Shown here: one piece after another, positions 1-7,630 of the stretch | Layout: every line of letters begins with the position of its first letter | How positions within the stretch are numbered: the first letter of the stretch is position 1 | Assembly: GCF_021568705.1 (NCBI RefSeq) | Contig: NZ_JAKGTH010000009.1 | Location: 124,001-188,000 of the forward strand | Length of the DNA: 64,000 nucleotides | Origin: Gillisia lutea | GTDB taxonomy: Bacteria > Bacteroidota > Bacteroidia > Flavobacteriales > Flavobacteriaceae | Direction: 5' to 3' | Notes under the pieces: model-generated | Seen by the model: the letters and a program-made list of their open reading frames with translations, nothing else | Told to the model about the DNA's origin: nothing | Database searches by the model: none | Position numbers and translations under genes: made by a program

Positions 1-807
1 GCTCATTTTAACTTCTATTTCTTGAAGCGCAATCTCATGTTCAGGATTGGTCAGGGAATTGCGTATGCTACTCAACCATATGATCCTGAGACTAATTACA
101 TCAATAATGCTTACGGTTCTAGATTATTAAGTTCCACGTATTTGATGGCCAATTATCAAAAGCAAAATATTTATAAGGGTTTAGGTGTGCAGGGCGGAGT
201 TTCACTCATTCATTATTCTAATGCCGATTTTAAATCTCCCAATAACAGCACAAATACTTTTACATTCAACCTTGGGGTGAACTATCTCTTAGAACATGAA
301 AATATTCCGCAGTATATTCCAAAGGATCCGGCAGAGAAAAGATATACTGAACCGATTCATTACAACTTTGTGCTTAGGAGTGGAGTGAATACCACCGGGG
401 TTATTGGCTCTAAGCAATATCCTTTTTTAACTATATCGACTTATGCTGATAAGGTGATCAATAAAAAGAGCACGTTGCAGGCGGGAGCTGAGGTATTCTT
501 TTCGAAAGCTTTAGAAGAATTCATTTATTATCAGTCGGTAGCCTTTCCACAGGGAAAAACAGAAGGAGATGAAGATGCGAAGCGAGTGGGTGTATTTGTA
601 GGACATAAGCTAACCTTCAATAAAATGTCGCTTATTACTCAACTGGGATATTATGCGTACTATCCTTATGATAATTATGTGGAAAGAGTTTATAACAGAT
701 TAGGACTGGAGCGAAAAATATCTGAGCATTTATGGGCATCGGTAACAGTTCGTTCTCATGCTGCCAATGCTGAAGCAGTAGAATTTTCTCTCGGGTATAG
801 ATTATAG
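1..807 (+). CDS. Acyloxyacyl hydrolase, PagL-like lipid A 3-O-deacylase (5' end outside window)
   Basis: Outer-membrane beta-barrel lipase that in the PagL family removes a 3-O-linked acyl chain from lipid A. The frame is open from base 1 (A-H-F-N-F-Y-F-L-K-R), so the gene begins upstream and the TTG at 22 is not a real start. The family signature His-Tyr-Ser-Asn is visible, with the catalytic pair His at 211-213 and Ser at 217-219, followed by the usual proline/asparagine-rich turn. The C-terminus ends in a barrel-like strand with a terminal aromatic-rich GYRL. At the spacing where P. aeruginosa PagL has its third catalytic residue (Glu, 14 after the His) I read Asn. The next gene, a DUF2807 lipoprotein, follows closely and is probably co-transcribed. 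The family call is good; activity is inferred. Confidence 0.8.
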   Translation, partial: AHFNFYFLKRNLMFRIGQGIAYATQPYDPETNYINNAYGSRLLSSTYLMANYQKQNIYKGLGVQGGVSLIHYSNADFKSPNNSTNTFTFNLGVNYLLEHENIPQYIPKDPAEKRYTEPIHYNFVLRSGVNTTGVIGSKQYPFLTISTYADKVINKKSTLQAGAEVFFSKALEEFIYYQSVAFPQGKTEGDEDAKRVGVFVGHKLTFNKMSLITQLGYYAYYPYDNYVERVYNRLGLERKISEHLWASVTVRSHAANAEAVEFSLGYRL

Positions 808-858
808 ATCATGAGAAATAGCAAAGATAAAATGAAGCGCTTCAGTAAAATTTATACT

Positions 859-1617
859 ATGAAAAAGCTGTACTTTATAATATTTTCTCTTTTATTCATT
901 TGTAGTTGTGATACAGAAGATGCACCGGGTTGTTTTAAAAAAGCTGGCGATATTGTAATAGATGAAGTAGAGGTGGCGCCATTTAACGAAATTATTGTTT
1001 ACGAAAGAGTGAAGCTTTTTATAGAGCAGGGGCCCGTTCAAAAGATAGTGATAGAGACAGGTAAAAATTTACGCAAGGATGTATCGGTAAGTGTTGAAAA
1101 TAATCGCTTAAGTATTAGAAATGAAAATTCCTGCAATCTTTTTCGGGAGTATGATCTTACTAAGGTATATGTTACGCTTCCTAATTTAACCTGGCTTCAA
1201 AACAGCAGCGGGAGTGCGGTGGAGAGTATAGGACAGTTGAAATTAGATAATCTCTGGCTGCGCTCCGTGAATCAGGAAGACGATCTTTCCATTCATACCG
1301 ATGGCGATTTTATTCTGGATCTGCATGTACAATCGCTTCGCATTACTAATGATAATGTGTCTAACTATTTTCTTAAAGGAAAGGCAGAGAATTTTAATGC
1401 GTTTTTTGCTGCCGGAGATGGCAGATTAGAAGCCACAGATTTAATAGTTCAGAATTATGAGATCTTTCATCGTGGAACCAATAAAATGATCGTGAATCCT
1501 CAAAAATCTATAAAAGGAGAAATTAGAAGCAGTGGAGACGTTATTGCTAAAAATCGTCCCCCAATAGTTAATGTGGAAGAATTTTATACTGGAAAACTTA
1601 TTTTTGAAGTGCCTTGA
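859..1617 (+). CDS. DUF2807 (head GIN domain) lipoprotein
   Basis: Putative surface or periplasmic lipoprotein of the DUF2807/GIN family, whose members fold as a right-handed beta-helix; function unknown. The start is placed at the ATG at 859, which gives a lysine-rich N-terminus, a hydrophobic stretch and the lipobox I-C-S-C, all typical of a lipoprotein signal. Starting at 811 would add 16 charged residues before the signal, which is unlikely. The body shows repeated short beta strands with the alternating pattern of this family (V-F-N-E-I-I-V, K-V-Y-V-T-L-P, then several D/N-rich turns). It lies just downstream of the PagL-like gene. Secretion is seen from the sequence; any role in envelope maintenance is inference. 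Confidence 0.75.
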   Translation: MKKLYFIIFSLLFICSCDTEDAPGCFKKAGDIVIDEVEVAPFNEIIVYERVKLFIEQGPVQKIVIETGKNLRKDVSVSVENNRLSIRNENSCNLFREYDLTKVYVTLPNLTWLQNSSGSAVESIGQLKLDNLWLRSVNQEDDLSIHTDGDFILDLHVQSLRITNDNVSNYFLKGKAENFNAFFAAGDGRLEATDLIVQNYEIFHRGTNKMIVNPQKSIKGEIRSSGDVIAKNRPPIVNVEEFYTGKLIFEVP

Positions 1618-1658
1618 TAATTAGTCTCTTAGGTTGAATAATAAGCTTTTTTAAAAAT

Positions 1659-2558
1659 CTATTGCCCGCTTGTCAATTCGGCGAAAAGCGTTTCCAGATT
1701 TTTTGTTTTTCGGTTGAGCTGAAGCGTTTTTAAACCGTTATCATGAGCAAAATCGAATACCGCCGGCCGCATATCTTTTGTAGTGTCAAATTTCAATTCA
1801 TAATGAAAGCCGCCAATGTTCTTGGCAACTATTAAATGAGGTAAGGCATTTAAAGCAACTTCTTCAATTCGATAATCAAATTCAACTTGAATAATCTGTT
1901 CATTCTCATCTCTCAGCTCCTTCATCTTCTTATCGGCAACGATCTTCCCCTTATTAATAATGATCACCCTGTCGCAAATAGCTTCCACCTCCTGCATAAT
2001 ATGTGTAGAGAGAAAGATGGTCTTCTCTTTTCCAATAGTTGAAATTAGGTTTCTTATTTCTGTTAACTGATTTGGATCTAAACCAGTTGTGGGTTCATCT
2101 AAAATCAATACTGCAGGGTCATGTAATAATGCCGCAGCAAGTCCTACCCGCTGGCGATAGCCTTTAGAGAGCTGCTCGATCTTTTTATTTGCTTCGGGGA
2201 GCAATCCGGTAAGAGCAATTACTTCCTCTATTCTCTTTTTATCGATTTTATATACTGAAGCATTAAAAGACAAATATTCCCTCACATACATCTCGGTGTA
2301 TAAAGGGTTATGCTCAGGCAAATACCCAATGTTTTGTTGAATAGCCTTTAGATCGTCCTTTAATGAAATATCATTTAGGCTCGCCGATCCTTCTGATGGT
2401 GAAATATAGCCTGTAAGTATTTTCATTAGAGTAGATTTTCCGGCACCATTTGGCCCTAGAAACCCAACGATCTCTCCCTTTTGAATACTGAAAGAAATAT
2501 TGTCCAGCGCTTTTTGTGCTGCGTAGAACTTCGATATATTTTGGACTAAAATAGACAT
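1659..2558 (-). CDS. gldA: Gliding motility-associated ABC transporter ATP-binding protein GldA
   Basis: ATPase subunit of the GldA-GldF-GldG ABC complex, required for gliding in Flavobacterium johnsoniae although absent from some gliders. It has one nucleotide-binding domain: Walker A GPNGAGKST at residues 35-43, the signature LSKGYRQ at about 130-136, Walker B LILDEP at 151-156, and the switch histidine in LSTHIMQ. At 299 residues the length is normal. A generic ABC-2 ATPase is possible, but the sequence reads as the GldA subgroup and gldB and gldC lie in the same window. The partner permeases gldF and gldG are not here. A -7 box TACTTTTG on the minus strand (2573-2580) lies 14 bases before the start. 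Confidence 0.85.
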   Translation of the reverse strand: MSILVQNISKFYAAQKALDNISFSIQKGEIVGFLGPNGAGKSTLMKILTGYISPSEGSASLNDISLKDDLKAIQQNIGYLPEHNPLYTEMYVREYLSFNASVYKIDKKRIEEVIALTGLLPEANKKIEQLSKGYRQRVGLAAALLHDPAVLILDEPTTGLDPNQLTEIRNLISTIGKEKTIFLSTHIMQEVEAICDRVIIINKGKIVADKKMKELRDENEQIIQVEFDYRIEEVALNALPHLIVAKNIGGFHYELKFDTTKDMRPAVFDFAHDNGLKTLQLNRKTKNLETLFAELTSGQ

Positions 2559-2572
2559 GAATTCACTTTTGT

Positions 2573-2580
2573 CAAAAGTA
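2573..2580 (-). promoter_or_regulatory. -7 box upstream of gldA
   Basis: Reading the minus strand gives TACTTTTG, a full match to the Bacteroidetes -7 consensus TAnnTTTG, 14 bases upstream of the gldA start. No clear TTG -33 element at the expected distance was found. Confidence 0.45.
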
Positions 2581-2742
2581 AGCAGATAAATATAAATTTC
2601 TTTATATGAAATTAAATATGATGAGCTTAAAGCTTTCTTTCTTCAAAATTAGAAAGTTGCCGAAACCGTTTTCGTATAAAAAGTATTTTTTTTGTACGAT
2701 TATTAAATATAAATTATAAATTAGCTTTATTCAATTAGAACA

Positions 2743-2820
2743 ATGAGCAATTTAATTACTTGGAACGCATTCTATTATTTTTATTTCTTTTATAGAGATA
2801 GAATCGGGAGCGCTGTGTAA
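2743..2820 (+). CDS. Phe/Tyr-rich leader peptide of the aromatic amino acid operon
   Basis: A 25-codon open frame, ATG at 2743 and TAA at 2818-2820, whose centre reads F-Y-Y-F-Y-F-F-Y, eight consecutive Phe or Tyr codons (residues 10-17), with a Trp codon just before. It sits 22 bases upstream of a perfect terminator hairpin and 72 bases upstream of pheA, the first gene of a Phe/Tyr biosynthesis operon. This is the arrangement of ribosome-mediated attenuators such as E. coli pheL. The codons after the run (Arg-Ile-Gly) contain AATCGGGA (2802-2809), which can pair with TCCTGATT (2848-2855) in the terminator's first arm. The peptide itself probably has no function after synthesis. The sequence pattern is seen directly; the mechanism is inference. 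Confidence 0.8.
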   Translation: MSNLITWNAFYYFYFFYRDRIGSAV

Positions 2821-2878
2821 TTAAAATAATGAATTATATATAAAAGGTCCTGATTTTCTAAATCAGGACCTTTTTTTT
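2769..2878 (+). promoter_or_regulatory. Phe/Tyr transcription attenuator (alternative RNA structures)
   Basis: Four segments can form the classical alternatives. Segment 1 ATTCTAT (2769-2775, in the leader) pairs with segment 2 ATAGAAT (2798-2804). Segment 2, as AATCGGGA (2802-2809), pairs with segment 3 TCCTGATT (2848-2855) with a single G-U pair, forming an antiterminator. Segment 3 pairs with segment 4 as the terminator stem 2842-2874. A ribosome stalled on the Phe/Tyr run (2770-2793) would cover segment 1 and free segment 2, allowing read-through into pheA. Pairings were found by eye and no folding energies were computed. Confidence 0.7.
2842..2878 (+). terminator. Intrinsic terminator of the pheA leader (attenuator)
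   Basis: A perfect 15-bp stem, AAAAGGTCCTGATTT (2842-2856) with its complement (2860-2874), a three-base loop TCT, and a run of T to 2878. It ends 14 bases before the pheA start codon. A terminator directly in front of a gene and behind a leader peptide makes sense only if it is conditional. Confidence 0.9.
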
Positions 2879-2892
2879 ATTTCAATTTTAAA

Positions 2893-3717
2893 ATGGACAA
2901 AATTATAGGAATTCAGGGAGTACAAGGTTCTTTTCATCATTTGGTGGCACAGGAATATTTTGGGCCAGATGTGAACATTCAGGAATGCATGACGTTTCAT
3001 GAACTGGTAAATAGACTTGTTGCGGGAGAATCTCAGGAAGCAGTTATGGCTATAGAAAATTCTATTGCAGGGTCTATTCTTCCTAATTATGCCTTGATTG
3101 ATGAGCATAATTTAAAAGTCGTGGGGGAGCATTACATTCCTATTAATATGAATTTGATGGCACTTCCAGGTCAGGACATTGCCGCTATTAAGAAGGTATA
3201 TTCTCACCCGATGGCATTACTTCAGTGTAAAGAATTCTTTAAAGGTTATCCTCATATTAAATTAATTGAAGATGAAGATACTGCCGAGGTTGCCAGACGA
3301 ATTTCTCAGAAGCAATCGAAAGGAGTAGCCGCGGTTGCAAGTAAAACCGCCGCAGAGATCTTTGGATTAGAAATACTTGCAGAGAGTATTCATACCAAAA
3401 AAAGCAACGCTACCCGATTCCTCATTATAAGCACCAAGCAAAAAGAACCGAATGGCGTTAAAATAGACAAGGCTTCTTTAAAATTTGAACTGGAGAGTAA
3501 ACGAGGAAGCCTTGTTTCAGTATTAAATATAATTAGAGATTTTAACTTGGATATGACCAAGATCCAATCCATGCCTATTATTGAAACTCCCTGGAAATAT
3601 TCTTTTTTCGTGGATGTGACCTTTGAAGATTATAAAGAGTTTTTAAAGGCCATGGAAATCTTGGAAGTGATGACAGAACAATTAAAAATATTAGGAACCT
3701 ACAAAAATAGCTTATAA
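2893..3717 (+). CDS. pheA: Prephenate dehydratase
   Basis: Converts prephenate to phenylpyruvate, the committed step to phenylalanine, in the cytoplasm. The prephenate dehydratase domain covers about residues 4-180, with the ENS motif at 55-57 and the catalytic Thr-Arg-Phe at 174-176. An ACT domain follows at about 195-270, with GSLVSVL and a KIQSMP segment in place of the usual KIESRP, which probably binds Phe for feedback control. It is monofunctional (274 residues, no chorismate mutase domain); the mutase is fused to the last gene of the operon. The stop codon overlaps the next start (TAATG), implying translational coupling. Expression is probably controlled by the leader at 2743-2878. Confidence 0.93.
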   Translation: MDKIIGIQGVQGSFHHLVAQEYFGPDVNIQECMTFHELVNRLVAGESQEAVMAIENSIAGSILPNYALIDEHNLKVVGEHYIPINMNLMALPGQDIAAIKKVYSHPMALLQCKEFFKGYPHIKLIEDEDTAEVARRISQKQSKGVAAVASKTAAEIFGLEILAESIHTKKSNATRFLIISTKQKEPNGVKIDKASLKFELESKRGSLVSVLNIIRDFNLDMTKIQSMPIIETPWKYSFFVDVTFEDYKEFLKAMEILEVMTEQLKILGTYKNSL

Positions 3718-4862
3718 TGATTCAGGCCAATAGATTAAACCAGGTGCAGGAATACTATTTCTCTTCGAAGTTGAGAGAAGTGCGTGCGCTGGAGGCTCAG
3801 GGGAAACCCATTATAAATTTAGGAATTGGTAGTCCGGATCTGCCTCCACCACCTCAGGTTGTGGAAGGTTTAAATAAGGCGCTTACAAACTCGGCAGCAC
3901 ACCAGTATCAGCCATATAAGGGCACTACCGATTTTCGAAATGCCATTCAGGAATTTTACAAATCTCATTATAATGTAGCGCTGGATCCTGAAAATGAGAT
4001 CTTGCCTTTAATGGGAAGCAAAGAAGGAATTCTGCATATTTCTATGGCTTTTTTGAATGAAGGAGATGAGGTATTAATCCCAAATCCCGGATATCCAACT
4101 TATTCTTCAGTAACAAAATTGGTAGGTGCCACAGCTGTTAATTACGATCTGGATGAAGCCGGGAATTGGCTGCCTGATCTTGAAAGCTTGGGGAAAAGAG
4201 ACCTAAGTAAGGTAAAGCTGATGTGGGTTAATTATCCGCATATGCCAACCGGGGCCTCGGCTACAGATAAGGTGTTTAAAGACCTGGTTGCTTTTGCGAA
4301 AGAGCATCATATCTTAATTGTTAATGACAACCCTTACAGCTTCATTTTAAATGAACATCCAAAAAGCATTTTAGAAGTAGAAGGAGCTAAAGATGTAGTG
4401 TTAGAACTTAATTCACTTAGCAAGAGCTTTAATATGGCGGGTTGGCGTATTGGAATGTTATGCGGAAATGAAAAGTTTTTAAGCAATGTATTGAAAGTGA
4501 AATCTAATATGGATAGTGGAATGTTCTATCCTTTACAGGCGGGGGCTGCCATAGCTTTAAGGTTGCCAAAAGAGTGGTTTAATTCTTTAAATGAAGTGTA
4601 TTCCACAAGAAAAGAATTGGTTTTAGAACTGGCTGCAGCTTTAAATTGCAAGCCTGCACCGGAACAAACAGGATTGTTCGTTTGGGCAAAAGTACCGGTG
4701 GGAACAACTTCCGAGGTATTTGTAGATCAATTATTACATACACATGATTTGTTTGCAACTCCGGGATTCATATTTGGAAGTCAGGGGGAAGGATATATTC
4801 GCTTTTCACTTTGTACACCCGAAGAAACAATTAAAGAAGCAATAAAAAGAGTTACAAAATGA
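3717..4862 (+). CDS. Class I/II pyridoxal-phosphate aminotransferase (aromatic or aspartate type)
   Basis: Fold type I aminotransferase of 381 residues, positioned to transaminate phenylpyruvate and hydroxyphenylpyruvate (or prephenate) in the Phe/Tyr operon. The Schiff-base lysine is in SLSKSFN (Lys236). The PLP-binding segment is D-N-P-Y (204-207). The usual N-P-T-G motif reads M-P-T-G (176-179), so the conserved Asn that contacts the cofactor oxygen is replaced by Met. The start overlaps the pheA stop by one base and the stop overlaps the tyrA start by four. Substrate choice between aromatic and other amino acids cannot be read from sequence; the operon makes an aromatic role likely. Confidence 0.88.
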   Translation: MIQANRLNQVQEYYFSSKLREVRALEAQGKPIINLGIGSPDLPPPPQVVEGLNKALTNSAAHQYQPYKGTTDFRNAIQEFYKSHYNVALDPENEILPLMGSKEGILHISMAFLNEGDEVLIPNPGYPTYSSVTKLVGATAVNYDLDEAGNWLPDLESLGKRDLSKVKLMWVNYPHMPTGASATDKVFKDLVAFAKEHHILIVNDNPYSFILNEHPKSILEVEGAKDVVLELNSLSKSFNMAGWRIGMLCGNEKFLSNVLKVKSNMDSGMFYPLQAGAAIALRLPKEWFNSLNEVYSTRKELVLELAAALNCKPAPEQTGLFVWAKVPVGTTSEVFVDQLLHTHDLFATPGFIFGSQGEGYIRFSLCTPEETIKEAIKRVTK

Positions 4863-5707
4863 GAGTTCATATAATTGGAGTAGGATTAATAGGGGGCTCA
4901 TTTGCTTTGGATATTCGAAATGCATATCCAGATGTACAATTAGTGGGAGTAGATACAGAACCTCTTCATTTGGAAAAAGCCCTTAGTTTGGGGATCATTG
5001 ATGAAATAGCCGATCTTGATGATGTTTCTACAAGCGATATTGCTATAGTAGCAGTGCCTGTAGATGTGAGTATCCACTTAGTTAAAACGATACTGGATAA
5101 AATTGGGGAGCAAACTTTGGTTATAGATACAGGTTCTACAAAAGGAAAGCTTTGCGAAGCGGTTATTCAGCATGAAAAACGAAGAAATTTCCTGGCGGCT
5201 CATCCAATTGCCGGTACAGAGTTCTCAGGGCCGGAAGCAGCAATTTCCAATCTTTATAGAAATAAGACCAACATTATTTGTGAGGTGGAGAAAACAGCTT
5301 TTAAATTTCAGGAGCGAGCATTAGATATTTTTCAGCGTTTGGGAATGAGAATCTGTTATATGGATGCAAAATCTCATGACAGGCATATTGCCTATGTGTC
5401 GCATCTTTCTCACATAAGCTCCTTTATGCTAGGGAAAACTGTGTTGGAAAAGGAAAAGAATGAGCGTAATATCTTTGATCTCGCAGGAAGCGGATTTGCT
5501 TCAACAGTACGACTTGCTAAAAGTTCGCCGGCAATGTGGTCACCTATTTTTGAGCAGAATAAAGAAAACGTAGTGGAAATATTAGATGAATACATTCATA
5601 ATTTAACGAACTTCAAGAAGCTTATAGAAGAGGATGATTTCAAAGAGGTTTATAAGGAGATGGAGAGAACTAACCACATTAAAGCAATATTAAACGGAAT
5701 TAACTAA
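4859..5707 (+). CDS. tyrA: Prephenate dehydrogenase
   Basis: NAD(P)-dependent oxidative decarboxylation of prephenate to 4-hydroxyphenylpyruvate, the tyrosine branch. The N-terminal Rossmann motif G-V-G-L-I-G-G lies at residues 7-13, with an acidic residue ending strand 2 (GVDTE). The substrate segment AAHPIAGTEFSGP holds the conserved His at 115. At 282 residues it is the short form without chorismate mutase or ACT domain. ATGA overlap with the preceding aminotransferase indicates coupling. Having tyrA and pheA in one transcript fits a leader that senses both Phe and Tyr. Confidence 0.92.
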   Translation: MRVHIIGVGLIGGSFALDIRNAYPDVQLVGVDTEPLHLEKALSLGIIDEIADLDDVSTSDIAIVAVPVDVSIHLVKTILDKIGEQTLVIDTGSTKGKLCEAVIQHEKRRNFLAAHPIAGTEFSGPEAAISNLYRNKTNIICEVEKTAFKFQERALDIFQRLGMRICYMDAKSHDRHIAYVSHLSHISSFMLGKTVLEKEKNERNIFDLAGSGFASTVRLAKSSPAMWSPIFEQNKENVVEILDEYIHNLTNFKKLIEEDDFKEVYKEMERTNHIKAILNGIN

Positions 5708-5733
5708 AACATTAATTATAGAAATCGATTAAA

Positions 5734-6816
5734 ATGGAAAATAAGAAAGAATTAGGGGATTGGTTAAAGAAATTCAATTTGGACCACCCATTGGTAATTG
5801 CCGGTCCGTGTAGTGCGGAGACCGAAGAGCAGGTAGTAAAGATCGCCCATCAGCTAAAAGACAGTGATGTAAGTGTGCTTCGTGCAGGAATTTGGAAACC
5901 ACGTACAAGACCCGGTAACTTTGAAGGTGTTGGGGCTTTAGGTTTAAAATGGATGCAGACTGCAAAGGAGGAAACGGGGATGTTAACCACTACCGAAGTT
6001 GCGAATCCTAATCATGTTGAACTGGCTTTAAAACATGATGTAGATATCTTGTGGATTGGGGCAAGAACTACGGTTTCACCATTTATTGTACAAGAGATCG
6101 CAGATGCTCTGAAGGGCACCGATAAAACTGTCTTGGTGAAAAACCCGGTGAATCCAGATCTTTCATTGTGGCTTGGAGCTGTAGAGCGTTTATATACTGC
6201 CGATATTAAGAATTTGGGGGTTATTCACAGAGGGTTTTCAGCATATGAGAAAACTAAATACCGTAATAATCCGGAATGGCAGATCGCTATCGATTTACAA
6301 AATAAATTCCCAGATCTACCATTAATATTAGATCCTTCGCATATTGCAGGAAGAAGAGACCTTATTTTTGACCTAAGTCAGACAGCACTAGATCTAAATT
6401 ACGACGGATTAATGATTGAAACTCATTACGATCCTGATAATGCCTGGAGTGATGCTGCACAGCAAATCACCCCAGCTACTCTTATCCAGATCATGAAAGA
6501 TCTAAAGATTAGAAAAGAAGTAGGGGAGAATGAAGAATTTCAAAATAACCTAAAAAACCTGCGTGCTAAAATTGATATTGCCGATCATCAGCTATTGGAA
6601 ACGCTTTCAAAAAGAATGAAAATTTCAGATGAAATTGGAAAGATCAAAAAGAACCAGAACGTAGCAATCTTACAGACTTCACGTTGGAATGAGATCTTAG
6701 GAAAAATGATTTTAGAGGGAGAACAACAAGGTTTGAGCGAAGAATTCGTTCTAAAGATGTTCAAGGCGATTCATCAGGAATCTATCAATCATCAGAAAAA
6801 GATTATAAGCGAATAG
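5734..6816 (+). CDS. Bifunctional DAHP synthase / chorismate mutase
   Basis: Opens the shikimate pathway by joining phosphoenolpyruvate and erythrose 4-phosphate, and also converts chorismate to prephenate. Residues about 15-260 form the DAHP synthase (KDO8P synthase-like) barrel, with VIAGPCSAET at 21-30, a WKPRTRPGNFEG segment and ILDPSHIAG near the C-terminal end. Residues about 272-355 form a helical AroQ-type chorismate mutase (LRAKIDIADHQLLETLSKRM). The fusion links entry and branch point of the pathway, so feedback through the mutase domain is possible. It is the last gene of the operon and is followed by a terminator at 6841-6874. The pathway genes aroA (13.7 kb) and others lie elsewhere. 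Confidence 0.92.
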   Translation: MENKKELGDWLKKFNLDHPLVIAGPCSAETEEQVVKIAHQLKDSDVSVLRAGIWKPRTRPGNFEGVGALGLKWMQTAKEETGMLTTTEVANPNHVELALKHDVDILWIGARTTVSPFIVQEIADALKGTDKTVLVKNPVNPDLSLWLGAVERLYTADIKNLGVIHRGFSAYEKTKYRNNPEWQIAIDLQNKFPDLPLILDPSHIAGRRDLIFDLSQTALDLNYDGLMIETHYDPDNAWSDAAQQITPATLIQIMKDLKIRKEVGENEEFQNNLKNLRAKIDIADHQLLETLSKRMKISDEIGKIKKNQNVAILQTSRWNEILGKMILEGEQQGLSEEFVLKMFKAIHQESINHQKKIISE

Positions 6817-6840
6817 TAAAATTATTCATTTAGCAGAAAT

Positions 6841-6874
6841 AAAAAAACCTCAACATATTTATGTGAGGTTTTTT
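6841..6874. terminator. Terminator between the aromatic operon and the convergent gene
   Basis: Stem AAAAAACCTCA (6841-6851) and TGAGGTTTTTT (6863-6873) with an 11-base loop. A-run and T-run on opposite sides let it serve both the operon on the plus strand and the gene at 6896-7543 on the minus strand. Confidence 0.8.
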
Positions 6875-6895
6875 TATTTACAATAATCGAAAACA

Positions 6896-7543
6896 TTATT
6901 TGGTGTATGCCAAACGCCTGGAAGCTTTTCTCATTAGAGTGTTTATAAGAGAATCGGTGCTGCTTCCTAGACCTCCAGAAACGCGCTTGTTGTAGTTCCA
7001 AAGTAACTCTCCATTTGCTGCGTTATTTACGCTCATATTAATTGTGGCAGAATTGGTACTTCCCCAAAAACCTACAAGCAGTCCTAGCGCGATTGAAGCT
7101 CCATCAGACATTGGTTTATCTGTTTCAAACGTCCCCGTAATAATTGCATCAACTTCTAAAAGCTCGGCAAGTTCTTCGGGGGTATATAAAGAAAGCTTTT
7201 CCATTTCATTTTTACTTAATAAGGCATTGGTCTTTTTAGGGTCCTGAACACTAATAGTTAGAGATCCTCTTTTTTGTCTTTGTAAAAACCAGGTATACAT
7301 AGATTGCTGTATAGCTAAACCTTCACTTTTCTCCATATCCAAAAGCTGCTCCGGAGTAATATCTTTCATTTGTTTAGGTCTTAAGGTAACCTTGGCATCA
7401 AAAGGAAGGATTGCAATTATTGTATGTTCTTTAGCTAATTCTTCAAAATTAGGATGTTCAAAAAGGTTGGTTTGGGCATACCCCGTAACACTAGAAATAA
7501 CAAATAATGTTGCAATGAATAATTTAAGTGTAGTTTTGTACAT
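6896..7543 (-). CDS. Secreted protein of unknown function with CsgG/TolB-N-like pattern
   Basis: I do not recognise a named family. The protein has 215 residues and a clear signal peptide (K-T-T-L-K-L-F-I-A-T-L-F, cleavage near G-Y-A-Q at about residue 24). The mature part begins with IIAILPFDAKV and later has VDAIITGTFE, the strand patterns seen at the start and middle of CsgG, TolB N-terminal and similar envelope lipoproteins. A short Gly/Ala-rich hydrophobic stretch (ASIALGLLVGF) follows, then LLWNYNKRVSGG. A periplasmic protein of that fold is a reasonable inference. It has its own minus-strand -7 box TATATTTG at 7570-7577 and converges on the aromatic operon. Confidence 0.55.
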   Translation of the reverse strand: MYKTTLKLFIATLFVISSVTGYAQTNLFEHPNFEELAKEHTIIAILPFDAKVTLRPKQMKDITPEQLLDMEKSEGLAIQQSMYTWFLQRQKRGSLTISVQDPKKTNALLSKNEMEKLSLYTPEELAELLEVDAIITGTFETDKPMSDGASIALGLLVGFWGSTNSATINMSVNNAANGELLWNYNKRVSGGLGSSTDSLINTLMRKASRRLAYTK

Positions 7544-7569
7544 AATTGATGTTTTTTTGATTGTAAAAT

Positions 7570-7577
7570 CAAATATA
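7570..7577 (-). promoter_or_regulatory. -7 box of the secreted-protein gene
   Basis: The minus strand reads TATATTTG, an 8/8 match to TAnnTTTG, 26 bases before the start at 7543. Confidence 0.5.
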
Positions 7578-7630
7578 TGTTAAAAAGGATTTAATAAAGA
7601 GTTGAATTTTAAGATTTTTTTAAGAACGAT

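Noticed and set aside
22-24. TTG as start of the first gene
   Set aside because: The frame is open to base 1 and the protein has no signal peptide from here, so the gene begins upstream.
2669-2682. CGAAACCGTTTTCG-like palindrome near 2665-2682 as a LacI-family operator
   Set aside because: Only five-base arms, no LacI-type gene nearby, and the attenuator explains control of the operon.
2863-3108. Minus-strand frame across the pheA start
   Set aside because: It is the shadow of pheA and of the terminator, with no coding pattern or recognisable motif.
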